From: Curtobacterium pusillum
Lineage (GTDB): Bacteria; Actinomycetota; Actinomycetes; Actinomycetales; Microbacteriaceae
Length of the DNA stretch: 64,000 nt
Assembly (NCBI RefSeq): GCF_013359865.1
Contig: NZ_JABMCE010000073.1
Span: 1-64,000 of the forward strand
Reading direction: 5' to 3'
Made by a program: the position numbers and the translations under genes. Of the stretch, positions 55,720 through 64,000 are shown piece after piece. The notes beneath the pieces are model-generated. The model saw only the letters and a list, made by a program, of their open reading frames with translations. It searched no databases and was not told the origin of the DNA. Positions within the stretch are counted from its first letter, which is position 1. Each line of letters starts with the position of its first letter.

Positions 55720-56965
55720 CGGCGGTTCGGCGCCCGCGCGGCAGCAGGGCGCCAGCAGCGGCACCCGCACCGGCCGTCGACCGAACGGCGCGGTCGTCGC
55801 GGTCAAGAACGTCTTCGTCGCCGAGTCGAGCACCTTCTACACGATCCTCGGCGTCACCCTCTTCCTCGTCGTCTTCGGCGTCGTGATGGTGCTGTCGTCG
55901 TCGAGCGTCGAGCAGTACGCCGCGACCCACGACTTCTTCGGGGCCGCGTCCCGCCAGGGTCTCTACGCCGTGCTCGGCGTCCCGCTGATGCTCATCGCGT
56001 CCCGCCTGCCCGCCCGATTCTGGCGCAAGTGGGCGATGTGGATCGTGGGCGTCGGCCTCGTCGTGCAGGCGCTCGTCGTCCTGACCCCGCTCGGCTACTC
56101 GATCCAGGGCAACCGGAACTGGATCCGCATCGGGTCCTTCACCGCGCAGCCGTCCGAGATCCTCAAGCTCGCGCTCGTGCTCGGCATCGGCGCGATCATG
56201 TACGTCAAGCGCGACAAGCTCGACGACTGGAAAGAGGTCTTCGTCCCCGTCGGCATCGCGGCCGGCGGCTCGATCGGGCTCGTGCTCGTCGGCAAGGACC
56301 TCGGCACCGCGCTCATCATGATCCTGCTGACGCTCGGTGCGCTGTTCGTCGGCGGCGCTCGGCTCCGTCACCTCGGCGTCGGACTGCTCGCGCTGCTGGT
56401 CATCGTGCCCATCGTCACGGCGTCGTCGAGCTCCCGCTCGTCCCGCATCAGTGCCTGGCTGTCCGGCTGCACGGACACCAGCCAGTACCAGGACCTCTGC
56501 TGGCAGCCCGTCCACGGCATGTGGGCGCTGGCGTCGGGCGGGGTGTTCGGCGTCGGGCTCGGGAACTCGAAGGCGAAGTGGTCCTGGCTGCCCGAGGCCG
56601 ACAACGACTACATCTTCGCGATCATCGGCGAGGAGCTCGGTCTCGTGGGCGCCGTCGTCGTGCTCGCCCTCTTCGTGGTGCTCGCCGTCGGGATGATCAA
56701 GATCATCCGGCAGTCGAACGACCCCTTCGTGAAGACCGTCACCGGCGGCGTCCTCGCCTGGATCATCGGTCAGGCGCTCGTCAACATCGCCGTGGTCCTC
56801 GGCCTCCTGCCGGTCCTCGGCGTCCCCCTCCCACTGATCTCGGCCGGTGGCTCCGCGCTCATCATGACCCTCGTCGCGATCGGCGTCGTGCTCTCCTTCG
56901 CGCGGGAACTGCCCGGCAAGGACGGCCTGACCGGCCGCACCACCCTGAACGGAACACTCCGGTGA
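55682..56965 (+). CDS. ftsW: Lipid II polymerase FtsW
   Basis: A 427-residue SEDS glycosyltransferase with about ten helices, building septal glycan strands with FtsI. Marks: [51 protein letters not shown] (catalytic-Asp loop) and [16 protein letters not shown] basic, Ser/Arg-rich N-tail of about 45 residues precedes the first helix. GGGAGG lies upstream of the ATG although it is inside murD. Its stop overlaps the murG GTG. Confidence 0.95.
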   Translation: MATPTDFPTNSRSGGSAPARQQGASSGTRTGRRPNGAVVAVKNVFVAESSTFYTILGVTLFLVVFGVVMVLSSSSVEQYAATHDFFGAASRQGLYAVLGVPLMLIASRLPARFWRKWAMWIVGVGLVVQALVVLTPLGYSIQGNRNWIRIGSFTAQPSEILKLALVLGIGAIMYVKRDKLDDWKEVFVPVGIAAGGSIGLVLVGKDLGTALIMILLTLGALFVGGARLRHLGVGLLALLVIVPIVTASSSSRSSRISAWLSGCTDTSQYQDLCWQPVHGMWALASGGVFGVGLGNSKAKWSWLPEADNDYIFAIIGEELGLVGAVVVLALFVVLAVGMIKIIRQSNDPFVKTVTGGVLAWIIGQALVNIAVVLGLLPVLGVPLPLISAGGSALIMTLVAIGVVLSFARELPGKDGLTGRTTLNGTLR

Positions 56966-58104
56966 GCACGTACCTCTTCGCCGGCGGCGGCACCGCCGGC
57001 CACGTCAACCCCCTGCTCGCGGTCGCCGACCGGCTGACCGAGCGCGAACCCGACGCCCAGGTCCTCGTCCTCGGCACCGCGGAGGGCCTGGAGTCGCGGC
57101 TCGTCCCGATGCGCGGCTACGAGCTGCTGACCATCCCTCGCCTGCCCTTCCCGCGCAAGCCGAACGCGGCCGCGCTCCGGTTCCCTGGTGCCTTCTGGCG
57201 CGCCGTCAAGCGCACCGAGCAGCTCATCCGCGAGCACGAGATCGAGGTCGTCCTCGGTGTCGGCGGGTACGCGGCCGCGCCGGCCTACATCGCCGCGAAG
57301 CGCACCGGCACGCCGATCGTCGTGCACGAGCAGAACGCCAAGCCGGGCCTCGCGAACCGGCTCGCGGCCTTCCTCACCGACCACGTCGGCGTGACCTTCT
57401 CGAACACCCGGCTGCGCCACGGGCGGGTCGTGGGCATGCCGCTCCGCCGCGAGATCGAGTCGCTCGACCGCCGCGCGAGTCGTGCCGAGGGCCTCGCCGA
57501 GTTCGGCCTCGACCCGGATCGTCCGGTCCTGCTCGTCACCGGCGGGTCCTCGGGGGCGCGGAGCATCAACCGGACGGTGAACCGTTCGGCGGCGACGATC
57601 GTCGGTGCCGGCTGGCAGGTCCTGCACGTCGTCGGCGGCAAGTCGGAGATCGGTCCGAGCGACCTCGACGGCTACCACGTGCTGCGCTACTGCGACCGGA
57701 TGGACCTCGCCTACGCCGCGAGCGACTTCGTGGTCTCGCGCGCGGGCGCCGGCATGGTGTGCGAGCTGACCGCCGTCGGGCTGCCCAGCGTCCTGGTGCC
57801 GTACCCTGTCGGCAACGGCGAGCAGCGGCACAACGCGAAGGACGTCGTCGGTGCCGGGGGAGCGCTCCTCGTGGCCGACGCGGAGTTCGATCAGGACTGG
57901 GTGACGTTCCAGCTCCTGAGCATCCTGCAGGACCGCGCCCGCATCGCCGACATGACGGTCCGGGCGGGCAGCGTCGGGCACCGCGACGGCGCCGACCGGA
58001 TGACCGACCTGGTCCTCGACGCGGCGAAGGCCGCGCGAGCCGCCGACGGTCACAACGAGCACGGCGGCCGCAGCGACGGTACGAGCACCACGGAGGAACC
58101 ATGA
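56962..58104 (+). CDS. murG: Lipid II synthase MurG
   Basis: A 380-residue GT28 enzyme that adds GlcNAc to lipid I on the inner membrane face. The first glycine loop [16 protein letters not shown], the middle [29 protein letters not shown] and the late UDP-GlcNAc site [19 protein letters not shown] are all present. A hydrophilic, His/Gly-rich tail of about 20 residues is extra. GTG start overlapping ftsW; stop overlaps murC. Confidence 0.96.
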   Translation: MSTYLFAGGGTAGHVNPLLAVADRLTEREPDAQVLVLGTAEGLESRLVPMRGYELLTIPRLPFPRKPNAAALRFPGAFWRAVKRTEQLIREHEIEVVLGVGGYAAAPAYIAAKRTGTPIVVHEQNAKPGLANRLAAFLTDHVGVTFSNTRLRHGRVVGMPLRREIESLDRRASRAEGLAEFGLDPDRPVLLVTGGSSGARSINRTVNRSAATIVGAGWQVLHVVGGKSEIGPSDLDGYHVLRYCDRMDLAYAASDFVVSRAGAGMVCELTAVGLPSVLVPYPVGNGEQRHNAKDVVGAGGALLVADAEFDQDWVTFQLLSILQDRARIADMTVRAGSVGHRDGADRMTDLVLDAAKAARAADGHNEHGGRSDGTSTTEEP

Positions 58105-59522
58105 CCATCAAGCCGGACCTGACGCAGCCGATCCCGGACGACCTCGGCACGGTGCACTTCGTCGGCATCGGCGGTTCCGGCATGAGCGGGATCGCCCGGA
58201 TGTTCCTCGCCGCCGGTCACCGCGTGACGGGCAGCGACTCCCGCGAGACCGCCACCACCGGCACCATGCGCCAGCTCGGCGCCGAGGTGCACATCGGCCA
58301 CGACGCCGCGAACGTCGGGGACGCCGACACCATCGTCGTGACGAGCGCCCTCTGGCCGGACAACCCCGAGCTCCTCGAGGCCCAGCGCCGCGGTCTGCCC
58401 GTCCTGCACCGCTCGCAGGCCCTCGCCGCGCTGATCGCCGAGCACCGTCTCGTCGCTGTGGCCGGCGCCCACGGCAAGACCACCTCGACCGGCATGATCG
58501 TCACCGCCCTCGTGGAGCTCGGCCTCGACCCGAGCTTCGTCAACGGCGGGGTGATCCAGTCCCTCGGCACGAGTTCCGCCCCGGGGAAGAGCGACCTGTT
58601 CGTGGTCGAGGCCGACGAGTCCGACGGCTCCTTCCTGCTCTACGACGTCGCGGTCGCGCTCGTCACCAACGTGGACGCCGACCACCTCGACCACTACGGC
58701 AGCGAGGACGCGTTCATCGAGGCCTTCGTCGAGTTCGCCGCGAAGGCGTCCGAGAAGGTCGTCATCTCGAGCGACGACGCCGGTGCGAAGCGCGTGACGG
58801 AAGGCGTGAAGGCACGCTCGGACGCCCCGGACGTGGTGACCTTCGGTGAGGCCGTCGACGCCGACGTCCGCATCGAGGGCATCACCGAGTCCGCCGGCGT
58901 CGAGGTCGACTTCCGGTCCGCCGGCGAGGCGTACCACCTGACCCTCCGCGTGCCCGGCCGGCACAACGCGATCAACGCCGTCGGCGCCTTCGCCGTCCTG
59001 ACCGGACTCGGGGTCGCCCCCGAGGACGCCATCCGCGGGATCGAGGCGTTCGGGGGCACGCAGCGCCGCTTCGAGCTGCACGGCGTCGAGCGTGGCGTGT
59101 CCGTGTACGACGACTACGCCCACCACCCCACCGAGGTCGCGGCGGCGCTCAAGGCGGCCCGCAACGTCGTCGGCGACGGCCGGATCATCGCGATCCACCA
59201 GCCGCACCTGTACTCCCGCACGCGCCTGATGGCCGGGGACTTCGCGAAGGTCTACGAGGAGCTCGCCGACCACACCGTCGTCCTCGACGTCTACGGCGCG
59301 CGCGAGGACCCGGAGCCCGGCGTCACCGGTGCCCTCGTGCAGGAGCGCTTCGTCGACCAGTCGCGCGTGGAGTTCCTGCCCGACTGGGACGAGGCCTCGG
59401 CCCGTGCCGCCGCCGTCGCGCGCGAGGGCGACATCATCATGACCCTCAGCTGCGGCGACGTGTACCGCATCATCCCGCAGGTCCTCAGCGCCCTCCACGA
59501 CGACGGGGTGCTGCCCCGGTGA
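58101..59522 (+). CDS. murC: UDP-MurNAc:L-Ala ligase MurC
   Basis: A 473-residue Mur ligase for the first stem residue. [18 protein letters not shown] at the N-terminus, ATP loop [35 protein letters not shown] and [14 protein letters not shown] are diagnostic. ATG with GGAGGAACC upstream, overlapping murG by 4 bases; the stop overlaps the GTG of ftsQ. Ordinary length. Confidence 0.96.
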   Translation: MTIKPDLTQPIPDDLGTVHFVGIGGSGMSGIARMFLAAGHRVTGSDSRETATTGTMRQLGAEVHIGHDAANVGDADTIVVTSALWPDNPELLEAQRRGLPVLHRSQALAALIAEHRLVAVAGAHGKTTSTGMIVTALVELGLDPSFVNGGVIQSLGTSSAPGKSDLFVVEADESDGSFLLYDVAVALVTNVDADHLDHYGSEDAFIEAFVEFAAKASEKVVISSDDAGAKRVTEGVKARSDAPDVVTFGEAVDADVRIEGITESAGVEVDFRSAGEAYHLTLRVPGRHNAINAVGAFAVLTGLGVAPEDAIRGIEAFGGTQRRFELHGVERGVSVYDDYAHHPTEVAAALKAARNVVGDGRIIAIHQPHLYSRTRLMAGDFAKVYEELADHTVVLDVYGAREDPEPGVTGALVQERFVDQSRVEFLPDWDEASARAAAVAREGDIIMTLSCGDVYRIIPQVLSALHDDGVLPR

Positions 59523-60742
59523 AGCGTCCCGAGGGGTTCGACGAGCGCCCGGCACAGCCGGACGCGTCCGCCGAGGACGCCCCGGCGCCCCGGCAGCGCC
59601 GCGCCCCGCTGATCCCGCGGCGTCCGTCGCGGGATCCTGCGCCGGACAGCCGGGAGGCGCGGGTCGACCCCGCCCCGCCGGAACCCGTCGACGAGACGGA
59701 CGCCTCCACCGCCGACGCACCCTCCGGGCCGTCGGCTCGCGCCCGTGCCGGCGCCCTCGCCGGCGCTGCCGGCCGCCGCTTCGGCGCCGGCCTGTCCTCG
59801 GTGGCCGACCGCCTGCGCGAGTACACCCCGGACGAGGACCACCGTGATCCGGGCGACCACGCCGCGACGGTCACCGACGTCATCGACCCGCACCGCGCCT
59901 CCAGTCCGGACGGAGGCGACCACGAGGACCACGCGACGCCGATCGGTGCCGGGGTCCGCGCTGCCGAGACCGCGCGTGAGGCCCGCGTGGCGAAGCGTCG
60001 CCGCCGCCTGCTCGAGCGCGCCGAGGTCCGCCGCTTCACCCGCCGCAGCCGGCACCGCCGCGCCGCGTGGATCACCGCCGCGAGCATCGTCGTCGTGTTC
60101 GGCGTCTCGATCCTCGTCGCGGTGTTCTCGCCGCTGATGGCCCTGCAGACGATCGAGATCAAGGGCACGAACCGCGTCGACGAGACCCAGCTGCGGCAGG
60201 CGCTCTCGGACCAGATCGGCACGCCGCTCGCCCGGCTCGACTTCGGCGCGATCAAGCGGGACATCGCCGGGTTCCCCCTCATCGAGAGCTACGTCACGGA
60301 AGAGTCCCCGCCGCACACCCTCGTGGTCACGGTCACCGAGCGGACCCCGGTCGTCGCGGTCCGGTCGGGGAAGGCGTTCGACCTGGTCGACCCGGCCGGC
60401 ATCGTGGTGCAGTCGTCGCCGAAGCAGCCGGCGAACATGCCGCTCGCGGACGTCGGCAGCGCGAAGCTCGGGTCGCCGGTGTTCCGCACGATGACGGAGG
60501 TCGTGCTCGCGCTCCCGTCGACGGTGCGCGCGCAGGTGACGAGCGTGAAGGCGTCCACCGCGGACGACGTGACGCTCACCCTCAAGGACGGGTCGAGCGT
60601 GGTGTGGGGGAACCCGGAGCAGTCCGATGCGAAGGCGGCGCTGCTCGCGGCCCTCGTGAAGGACCATGCGGCGCGGAACCCCGGCGTCGTCGTGGAGTAC
60701 GACGTCAGTGCCCCCGACAACGGCATCATCCGCGCCAAGTAG
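59519..60742 (+). CDS. ftsQ: Cell division protein FtsQ
   Basis: A 407-residue bitopic divisome protein. The cytoplasmic N-terminus is unusually long (about 180 residues, Pro/Arg/Asp-rich) and carries a type A repeat (59894-59917) read as RASSPDGG. One membrane helix (about 183-205) is followed by the POTRA domain ([21 protein letters not shown]) and a beta domain. It links FtsI/FtsW/FtsL to the Z-ring. There is no ftsA after it, as usual in actinobacteria. GTG start overlapping murC. Confidence 0.92.
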   Translation: MKRPEGFDERPAQPDASAEDAPAPRQRRAPLIPRRPSRDPAPDSREARVDPAPPEPVDETDASTADAPSGPSARARAGALAGAAGRRFGAGLSSVADRLREYTPDEDHRDPGDHAATVTDVIDPHRASSPDGGDHEDHATPIGAGVRAAETAREARVAKRRRRLLERAEVRRFTRRSRHRRAAWITAASIVVVFGVSILVAVFSPLMALQTIEIKGTNRVDETQLRQALSDQIGTPLARLDFGAIKRDIAGFPLIESYVTEESPPHTLVVTVTERTPVVAVRSGKAFDLVDPAGIVVQSSPKQPANMPLADVGSAKLGSPVFRTMTEVVLALPSTVRAQVTSVKASTADDVTLTLKDGSSVVWGNPEQSDAKAALLAALVKDHAARNPGVVVEYDVSAPDNGIIRAK

Positions 60743-60752
60743 CCCCCCTCAG

Positions 60753-60826
60753 CCGCAAAACACCGGTGTTCGTCGTCCGAACCCCGGCATGCGGCGGTTC
60801 GACGTGCGAACACCGGTGTCTTGCGG
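60753..60826. repeat. 74-bp nested palindromic element, copy 2
   Basis: 20-bp outer arms CCGCAAAACACCGGTGTTCG (60753-60772) and its complement with one mismatch (60807-60826); an inner imperfect pair around CCGAACC/GGTTCG. Same length and ends as 4605-4678, including the same TT-to-CT asymmetry. It lies 10 bases after ftsQ and could separate ftsQ from ftsZ transcription. Short GGGCGACAG-like direct repeats follow to about 60870. Confidence 0.85.
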
Positions 60827-60951
60827 GGGACAGCGGGCGACAGGGGGCGACAGGGACGACAGCGGGCGAGAGCGGGGAGCGTGGGGGAGAATTGCCGGAC
60901 GTGATCGACGACACGCGGCGTGGCGGGGCGACAGCGTGCGGAAGGCACCCG

Positions 60952-60957
60952 TAGCGT
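60952..60957 (+). promoter_or_regulatory. Probable ftsZ promoter -10 (TAGCGT)
   Basis: TAGCGT in a TAnnnT form 80 bases before the ftsZ start. With the palindrome upstream it implies that ftsZ can be transcribed apart from the long cluster. Confidence 0.4.
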
Positions 60958-60989
60958 CGTTGCGAGCACCACATCTACCAGCATTGCCC

Positions 60990-61012
60990 CTGAACTTCAA
61001 GTAGAGGTTGAG
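60990..61012. promoter_or_regulatory. Candidate MerR-type operator before ftsZ
   Basis: An imperfect 23-bp dyad beginning CTGAACTTCAAG and ending GGTTGAG; its half-sites match at about 9 of 13 positions. MerR proteins bind such long dyads, and FtsR (encoded at 27450) is an ftsZ activator in relatives. Confidence 0.4.
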
Positions 61013-61036
61013 GGTTCGACCGGAGGCCCGACTGAC

Positions 61037-62197
61037 GTGACCACGAACCACAACTACCTCGCCGTCATCAAGGTCGTCGGTGTCGGCGGCGGCGGCGTGA
61101 ACGCCGTGAACCGCATGATCGAACTCGGCCTCCGCGGCGTCGAGTTCATCGCCATCAACACCGACGCGCAGGCACTGCTCCTGAGCGACGCCGACGTCAA
61201 GCTCGACGTGGGCCGCGAGATCACCCGCGGTCTCGGTGCCGGCGCCGACCCCGAGGTCGGCCGTCGCGCCGCCGAGGACCACGCCGAGGAGATCGAAGAG
61301 GCCCTCGCGGGCGCCGACATGGTCTTCGTCACCGCCGGTGAGGGCGGTGGGACCGGAACGGGTGGTGCTCCCGTGGTCGCACGCATCGCGAAGTCGATCG
61401 GTGCGCTCACCATCGGCGTCGTCACGAAGCCGTTCAGCTTCGAGGGCAAGCGCCGCCAGTCCCAGGCGGAGAACGGTGTCGCCGGGCTCAAGGACGAGGT
61501 CGACACCCTCATCGTCGTGCCGAACGACCGCCTGCTCGAGATCAGCGACCGCGGCATCTCGATGGTCGAGGCCTTCGCGACCGCCGACCAGGTGCTCCTC
61601 GCCGGCGTCCAGGGCATCACCGACCTCATCACCACCCCGGGTCTCATCAACCTCGACTTCGCCGACGTGAAGAGCGTCATGCAGGGTGCCGGTTCGGCCC
61701 TCATGGGCATCGGCTCCTCGCGGGGAGCCGACCGGGCGATCAAGGCCGCCGAACTGGCCGTCGCGTCCCCGCTGCTCGAGGCCTCGATCGACGGTGCGCA
61801 CGGCGTGCTGCTCTCGATCCAGGGCGGGTCGAACCTCGGCATCTTCGAGATCAACGACGCCGCCCGCCTGGTGCAGGAGGCCGTCCACCCCGAGGCGAAC
61901 ATCATCTTCGGTGCGGTCATCGACGACACGCTCGGCGACGAGGTCCGCGTGACCGTCATCGCCGCGGGCTTCGACGGTGGCGAGCCGACCGCACAGCAGA
62001 AGGAGCGCCGCTCCAGCTGGGTCGACCCCGAGGCCGGCGCCACGGTCCCGGTGGCGTCCGCGGGCGCGATCGAGGACTCGTCCTCGCCGGCCCCGTCGTG
62101 GGCGTCGCAGGAGCACGAGGCGCCGGCGCAGCGCGCCGCCGACCCGGCCTTCGACGACGATGACGACGAGCTCGACGTCCCCGACTTCCTGAAGTAA
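61037..62197 (+). CDS. ftsZ: Cell division GTPase FtsZ
   Basis: A 386-residue tubulin homologue forming the Z-ring. It has [17 protein letters not shown] (about 12-28), the signature [23 protein letters not shown] and the T7-like loop [17 protein letters not shown]. The variable linker ends in the conserved C-terminal peptide [12 protein letters not shown], the SepF/FtsW docking site. GTG start preceded by GGAGG; an in-frame upstream extension to 60920 overlaps promoter sequence and is rejected. Confidence 0.97.
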   Translation: MTTNHNYLAVIKVVGVGGGGVNAVNRMIELGLRGVEFIAINTDAQALLLSDADVKLDVGREITRGLGAGADPEVGRRAAEDHAEEIEEALAGADMVFVTAGEGGGTGTGGAPVVARIAKSIGALTIGVVTKPFSFEGKRRQSQAENGVAGLKDEVDTLIVVPNDRLLEISDRGISMVEAFATADQVLLAGVQGITDLITTPGLINLDFADVKSVMQGAGSALMGIGSSRGADRAIKAAELAVASPLLEASIDGAHGVLLSIQGGSNLGIFEINDAARLVQEAVHPEANIIFGAVIDDTLGDEVRVTVIAAGFDGGEPTAQQKERRSSWVDPEAGATVPVASAGAIEDSSSPAPSWASQEHEAPAQRAADPAFDDDDDELDVPDFLK

Positions 62198-62204
62198 GCA
62201 GACG

Positions 62205-62930
62205 TTGGCAAGCGATCCGCGCCTCCCGTCCGACTCGTCACCCGACGACGGACTGGAGGCGCGTCTCGCGTCCGTCAGGTCCGGCATCTCCGACGCGGCG
62301 CGAGCCGCAGGGCGGTCGGCGGACGAACTGACGCTCGTCGTCGTCACGAAGTTCCACCCGGCGTCGCTGGTGCGGGACCTCGCGGCACTCGGCGTCACCG
62401 ACGTGGGGGAGAACCGCCACCAGGAGGCGCAGTCGAAGGCCGCCGAGCTCGCCGACGTGCCGCTGACCTGGCACTTCGTCGGGCAGCTGCAGTCGAAGAA
62501 GGCCCGGCAGGTGCGGCGGTACGCGCACGTCGTGCAGTCGCTCGACCGGGACTCCGTGGTCGACGCGTTCGCCCCGACCGAGGCCGAGCCGGAGCCGCCG
62601 GTGATCGACGGTTTCGTGCAGGTCAACCTGACCGACGACCCCGACCGTGGCGGCGTCCGGCCCGACGACGTCGAGGCGATGGTGTCGCGCGTGCTGGCAA
62701 CGGGGACGATCCGGCTCCGCGGCGTCATGGCGGTCGCCCCGCTCGACGAGGAACCCCGCGCGGCCTTCGCCCGGCTGCGGAGGGTGTCCGAGCGCGTGGT
62801 GTCGCTCGCTCCGGACGCGACCGACATCTCGGCCGGCATGAGCGGGGACTACGCCGACGCGATCACGGAGGGCGCGACACACCTCCGGATCGGGACCGCA
62901 ATCACGGGAAATCGCCCGGTCGCGCCCTAG
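62205..62930 (+). CDS. YggS-family PLP-binding protein
   Basis: A 241-residue PLPBP/YggS homologue that keeps cytosolic pyridoxal phosphate balanced. PLP Lys is K49 in [32 protein letters not shown] and MSGDYADAI are conserved. The only usable start is TTG at 62205. The first 26 residues lie in a type A repeat: the G-half is read as PRLPSD and the T-half as DDGLEAR, so the repeat supplies the N-terminus. Typical position between ftsZ and sepF. Confidence 0.93.
   Translation: MASDPRLPSDSSPDDGLEARLASVRSGISDAARAAGRSADELTLVVVTKFHPASLVRDLAALGVTDVGENRHQEAQSKAAELADVPLTWHFVGQLQSKKARQVRRYAHVVQSLDRDSVVDAFAPTEAEPEPPVIDGFVQVNLTDDPDRGGVRPDDVEAMVSRVLATGTIRLRGVMAVAPLDEEPRAAFARLRRVSERVVSLAPDATDISAGMSGDYADAITEGATHLRIGTAITGNRPVAP
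62217..62263. repeat. Type A repeat forming the 5' end of the YggS-type gene
   Basis: G-half CCGCGCCTCCCGTCC (62217-62231), 18-base spacer, T-half GGACTGGAGGCGCG (62250-62263). The halves face the opposite way from the intergenic copies, but again one T-half pairs with one G-half. Confidence 0.75.
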
Positions 62931-62973
62931 CCTCGTTCCAAGGGCATCCACGAGCACGAACTCCGGAGGAACC

Positions 62974-63540
62974 ATGGCCAACCCGCTGAAGAAGACGATG
63001 GTCTACCTCGGCCTCGCCGACGAGGAACTCGAGTACGAGGACGAGCAGCCGCAGCAGCAGCCCGTGCGGCAGCAGTCCGCTCCGGCCCCTGCGCCCGCCC
63101 CCGCTCCGGCCGCTCCCGAGACGCCCGCGCCCGCCGCGGTCGCGGTGGCGCCCGTCGCCGCCGAGCCCAAGACGCACACCCACCAGCGCGGTGCCCAGGT
63201 CACCCCGCTCCGCCGCTCGCACACGACCGCACAGAAGGCAGCACCGGTCCAGGAAATGAACGAGATCCTCACCGTCCACCCGCGCGAGTACAAGGACGCC
63301 CAGTCCATCGCCGAGAGCTTCCGCGACGGCATCCCCGTCATCATCAACCTCTCCCAGATGACCGAGGCCGACGCGCGCCGCATGATCGACTTCGCCTCGG
63401 GGCTGTCGCTCGGCCTCTACGGCAAGATCGAGCGCGTCACGAACAAGGTCTTCCTCCTCTCGCCCGCCCACGTCGCCGTGAGCGGTGAGACGCCTGAGGT
63501 AGAGTCCGACATCGAGGCGTCCTTCTTCGCCCAGTCCTGA
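62974..63540 (+). CDS. sepF: Cell division protein SepF
   Basis: A 188-residue FtsZ membrane anchor. The N-terminal amphipathic segment ([12 protein letters not shown]) leads to an acidic, then Pro/Ala/Gln-rich linker. The DUF552 core (about 95-175) has [47 protein letters not shown] and [14 protein letters not shown]. It replaces FtsA in actinobacteria. GGAGGAACC lies before the ATG. Confidence 0.95.
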   Translation: MANPLKKTMVYLGLADEELEYEDEQPQQQPVRQQSAPAPAPAPAPAAPETPAPAAVAVAPVAAEPKTHTHQRGAQVTPLRRSHTTAQKAAPVQEMNEILTVHPREYKDAQSIAESFRDGIPVIINLSQMTEADARRMIDFASGLSLGLYGKIERVTNKVFLLSPAHVAVSGETPEVESDIEASFFAQS

Positions 63541-63611
63541 GTCCCTCAGGCCCACCCGCCCCGTGAGCGTCGCCACGTGACGACGCCCACCCGAGCCGAG
63601 CGAGCCCCATC

Positions 63612-63899
63612 GTGTCCGCGATCTTCACGATCCTGTACTTCCTCCTCCTGCTCTACTTCTTCGTGATGTGGGGGCGGTTCGCGCTCGACATGGTGCAGGC
63701 GTACAACCGTTCCTGGCGGCCTCGCGGCGGACTGCTCGTGGTCTCCGAGGTCGTCTACACCGTGACCGACCCGCCGATCCGCACCGTCCGCAAGGCGCTC
63801 CCGCCGCTGCGGATGGGACCAGTGGCGCTCGACTTCGGCTGGACGATCGTGATGCTCGTGGTCATCATCGCGATGACGATCGTCCGCTACCTGATCTAG
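63612..63899 (+). CDS. YggT-family membrane protein
   Basis: A 95-residue protein with two hydrophobic segments (about 3-22 and 72-93) around a loop with TDPPIRTVRKALPPLRMGPVALDFG (positions 53-77), diagnostic of YggT. It usually sits between sepF and divIVA/wag31, which would lie just beyond the window. GTG start. Role unclear; possibly in osmotic tolerance or division-site organisation. Confidence 0.92.
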   Translation: MSAIFTILYFLLLLYFFVMWGRFALDMVQAYNRSWRPRGGLLVVSEVVYTVTDPPIRTVRKALPPLRMGPVALDFGWTIVMLVVIIAMTIVRYLI

Positions 63900-64000
63900 C
63901 GCCGGGTCAGCCGCGACACGCGCCACGCCCAGGTCATGGTCACGGTTCACGGCCGCCGTCGGTGTACGGTGGTCGGGATCGATGCTCGCTCCGGCGTGGC
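63900..64000 (+). other. Non-coding end of window, likely promoter of the next gene
   Basis: No gene is seen. GTGTACGGTGG near 63960 contains a TAnnnT-type -10, which may drive the following gene (divIVA expected from the neighbourhood). Confidence 0.3.

Noticed and set aside
60920-61036. N-terminal extension of FtsZ from 60920
   Set aside because: It would cover the -10 and dyad; the conserved FtsZ start and an RBS are at GTG 61037.

Overview
The window is high-GC actinobacterial DNA (by eye about 70% G+C). It most resembles Microbacteriaceae and is probably Curtobacterium-like. The genus is inferred from gene content and order, not proven. Supporting signs are a division/cell-wall (dcw) cluster without ftsA but with sepF and yggT, the garA-ftsR-merR block, a PASTA kinase, class II DAHP synthase, leaderless-type promoters, and a MurE whose substrate motif is neither the DAP nor the Lys type. 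I see no tRNA, rRNA, CRISPR array, prophage, plasmid gene or transposase.

Layout. 0-7.3 kb: small metabolic and regulatory genes, namely divergent MFS/LysR, a proline-rich membrane protein, aldo/keto reductase, an F420-type reductase, GNAT, VOC, MarR and a phosphoesterase. 7.4-10.7 kb: a thiamin salvage operon on the minus strand (TPP riboswitch, thiM, thiE, a thiD-tenA fusion). 10.7-18.7 kb: a NUDIX fusion, a GntR+MFS operon, a phosphotransferase, a winged-helix protein, a J-domain/NERD-like protein, an S4 protein and unknowns. 18.7-22.3 kb: an HtrA-type protease and two FecCD permeases behind a candidate iron box. 22.7-26.8 kb: a processive GT2 synthase translationally coupled to a secreted GH18 hydrolase with two chitin-binding-like modules. 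27.0-28.9 kb: an FHA protein (GarA/OdhI type) and two MerR regulators (FtsR and ResR/McdR types). 29.3-39.6 kb: a ParA-like ATPase, pyruvate carboxylase, peptide deformylase, long-chain acyl-CoA ligase, ROK glucokinase, PlsC and DAHP synthase. 39.9-45.6 kb: a PASTA Ser/Thr kinase, a three-LysM protein, an Rv2175c-type protein, polyprenyl diphosphate synthase and a DUF3040 protein. 45.9-63.9 kb: the dcw cluster mraZ-rsmH-ftsL-ftsI-murE-murF-mraY-murD-ftsW-murG-murC-ftsQ-ftsZ-yggS-sepF-yggT, nearly all overlapping or a few bases apart.

The functional theme of the right half is growth and division: precursor synthesis (murC-G, mraY), septal synthesis (ftsI, ftsW, ftsQ, ftsL), the Z-ring (ftsZ, sepF), and likely controllers (mraZ, the FtsR-like regulator, PASTA kinase, GarA-like FHA protein).

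The least expected signal is a set of dispersed palindromic repeats. Type A is a bipartite unit with half-sites GGACTGGAGGCGCGG and CCGCGCCTCCCGTCC. Type B is a three-arm GCGAAAGCGACAG unit. A third type is a 74-bp element with fixed unequal ends (two copies), and a fourth is a 110-bp element (two copies). Every gap of about 100 bp or more between convergent genes carries at least one of them, one forms a palindrome that includes the stop codons of both flanking genes, and several type A copies sit in frame inside proteins. No mobilising enzyme is encoded here. These may be a non-autonomous palindromic repeat system acting as bidirectional terminators and as a source of short protein inserts.
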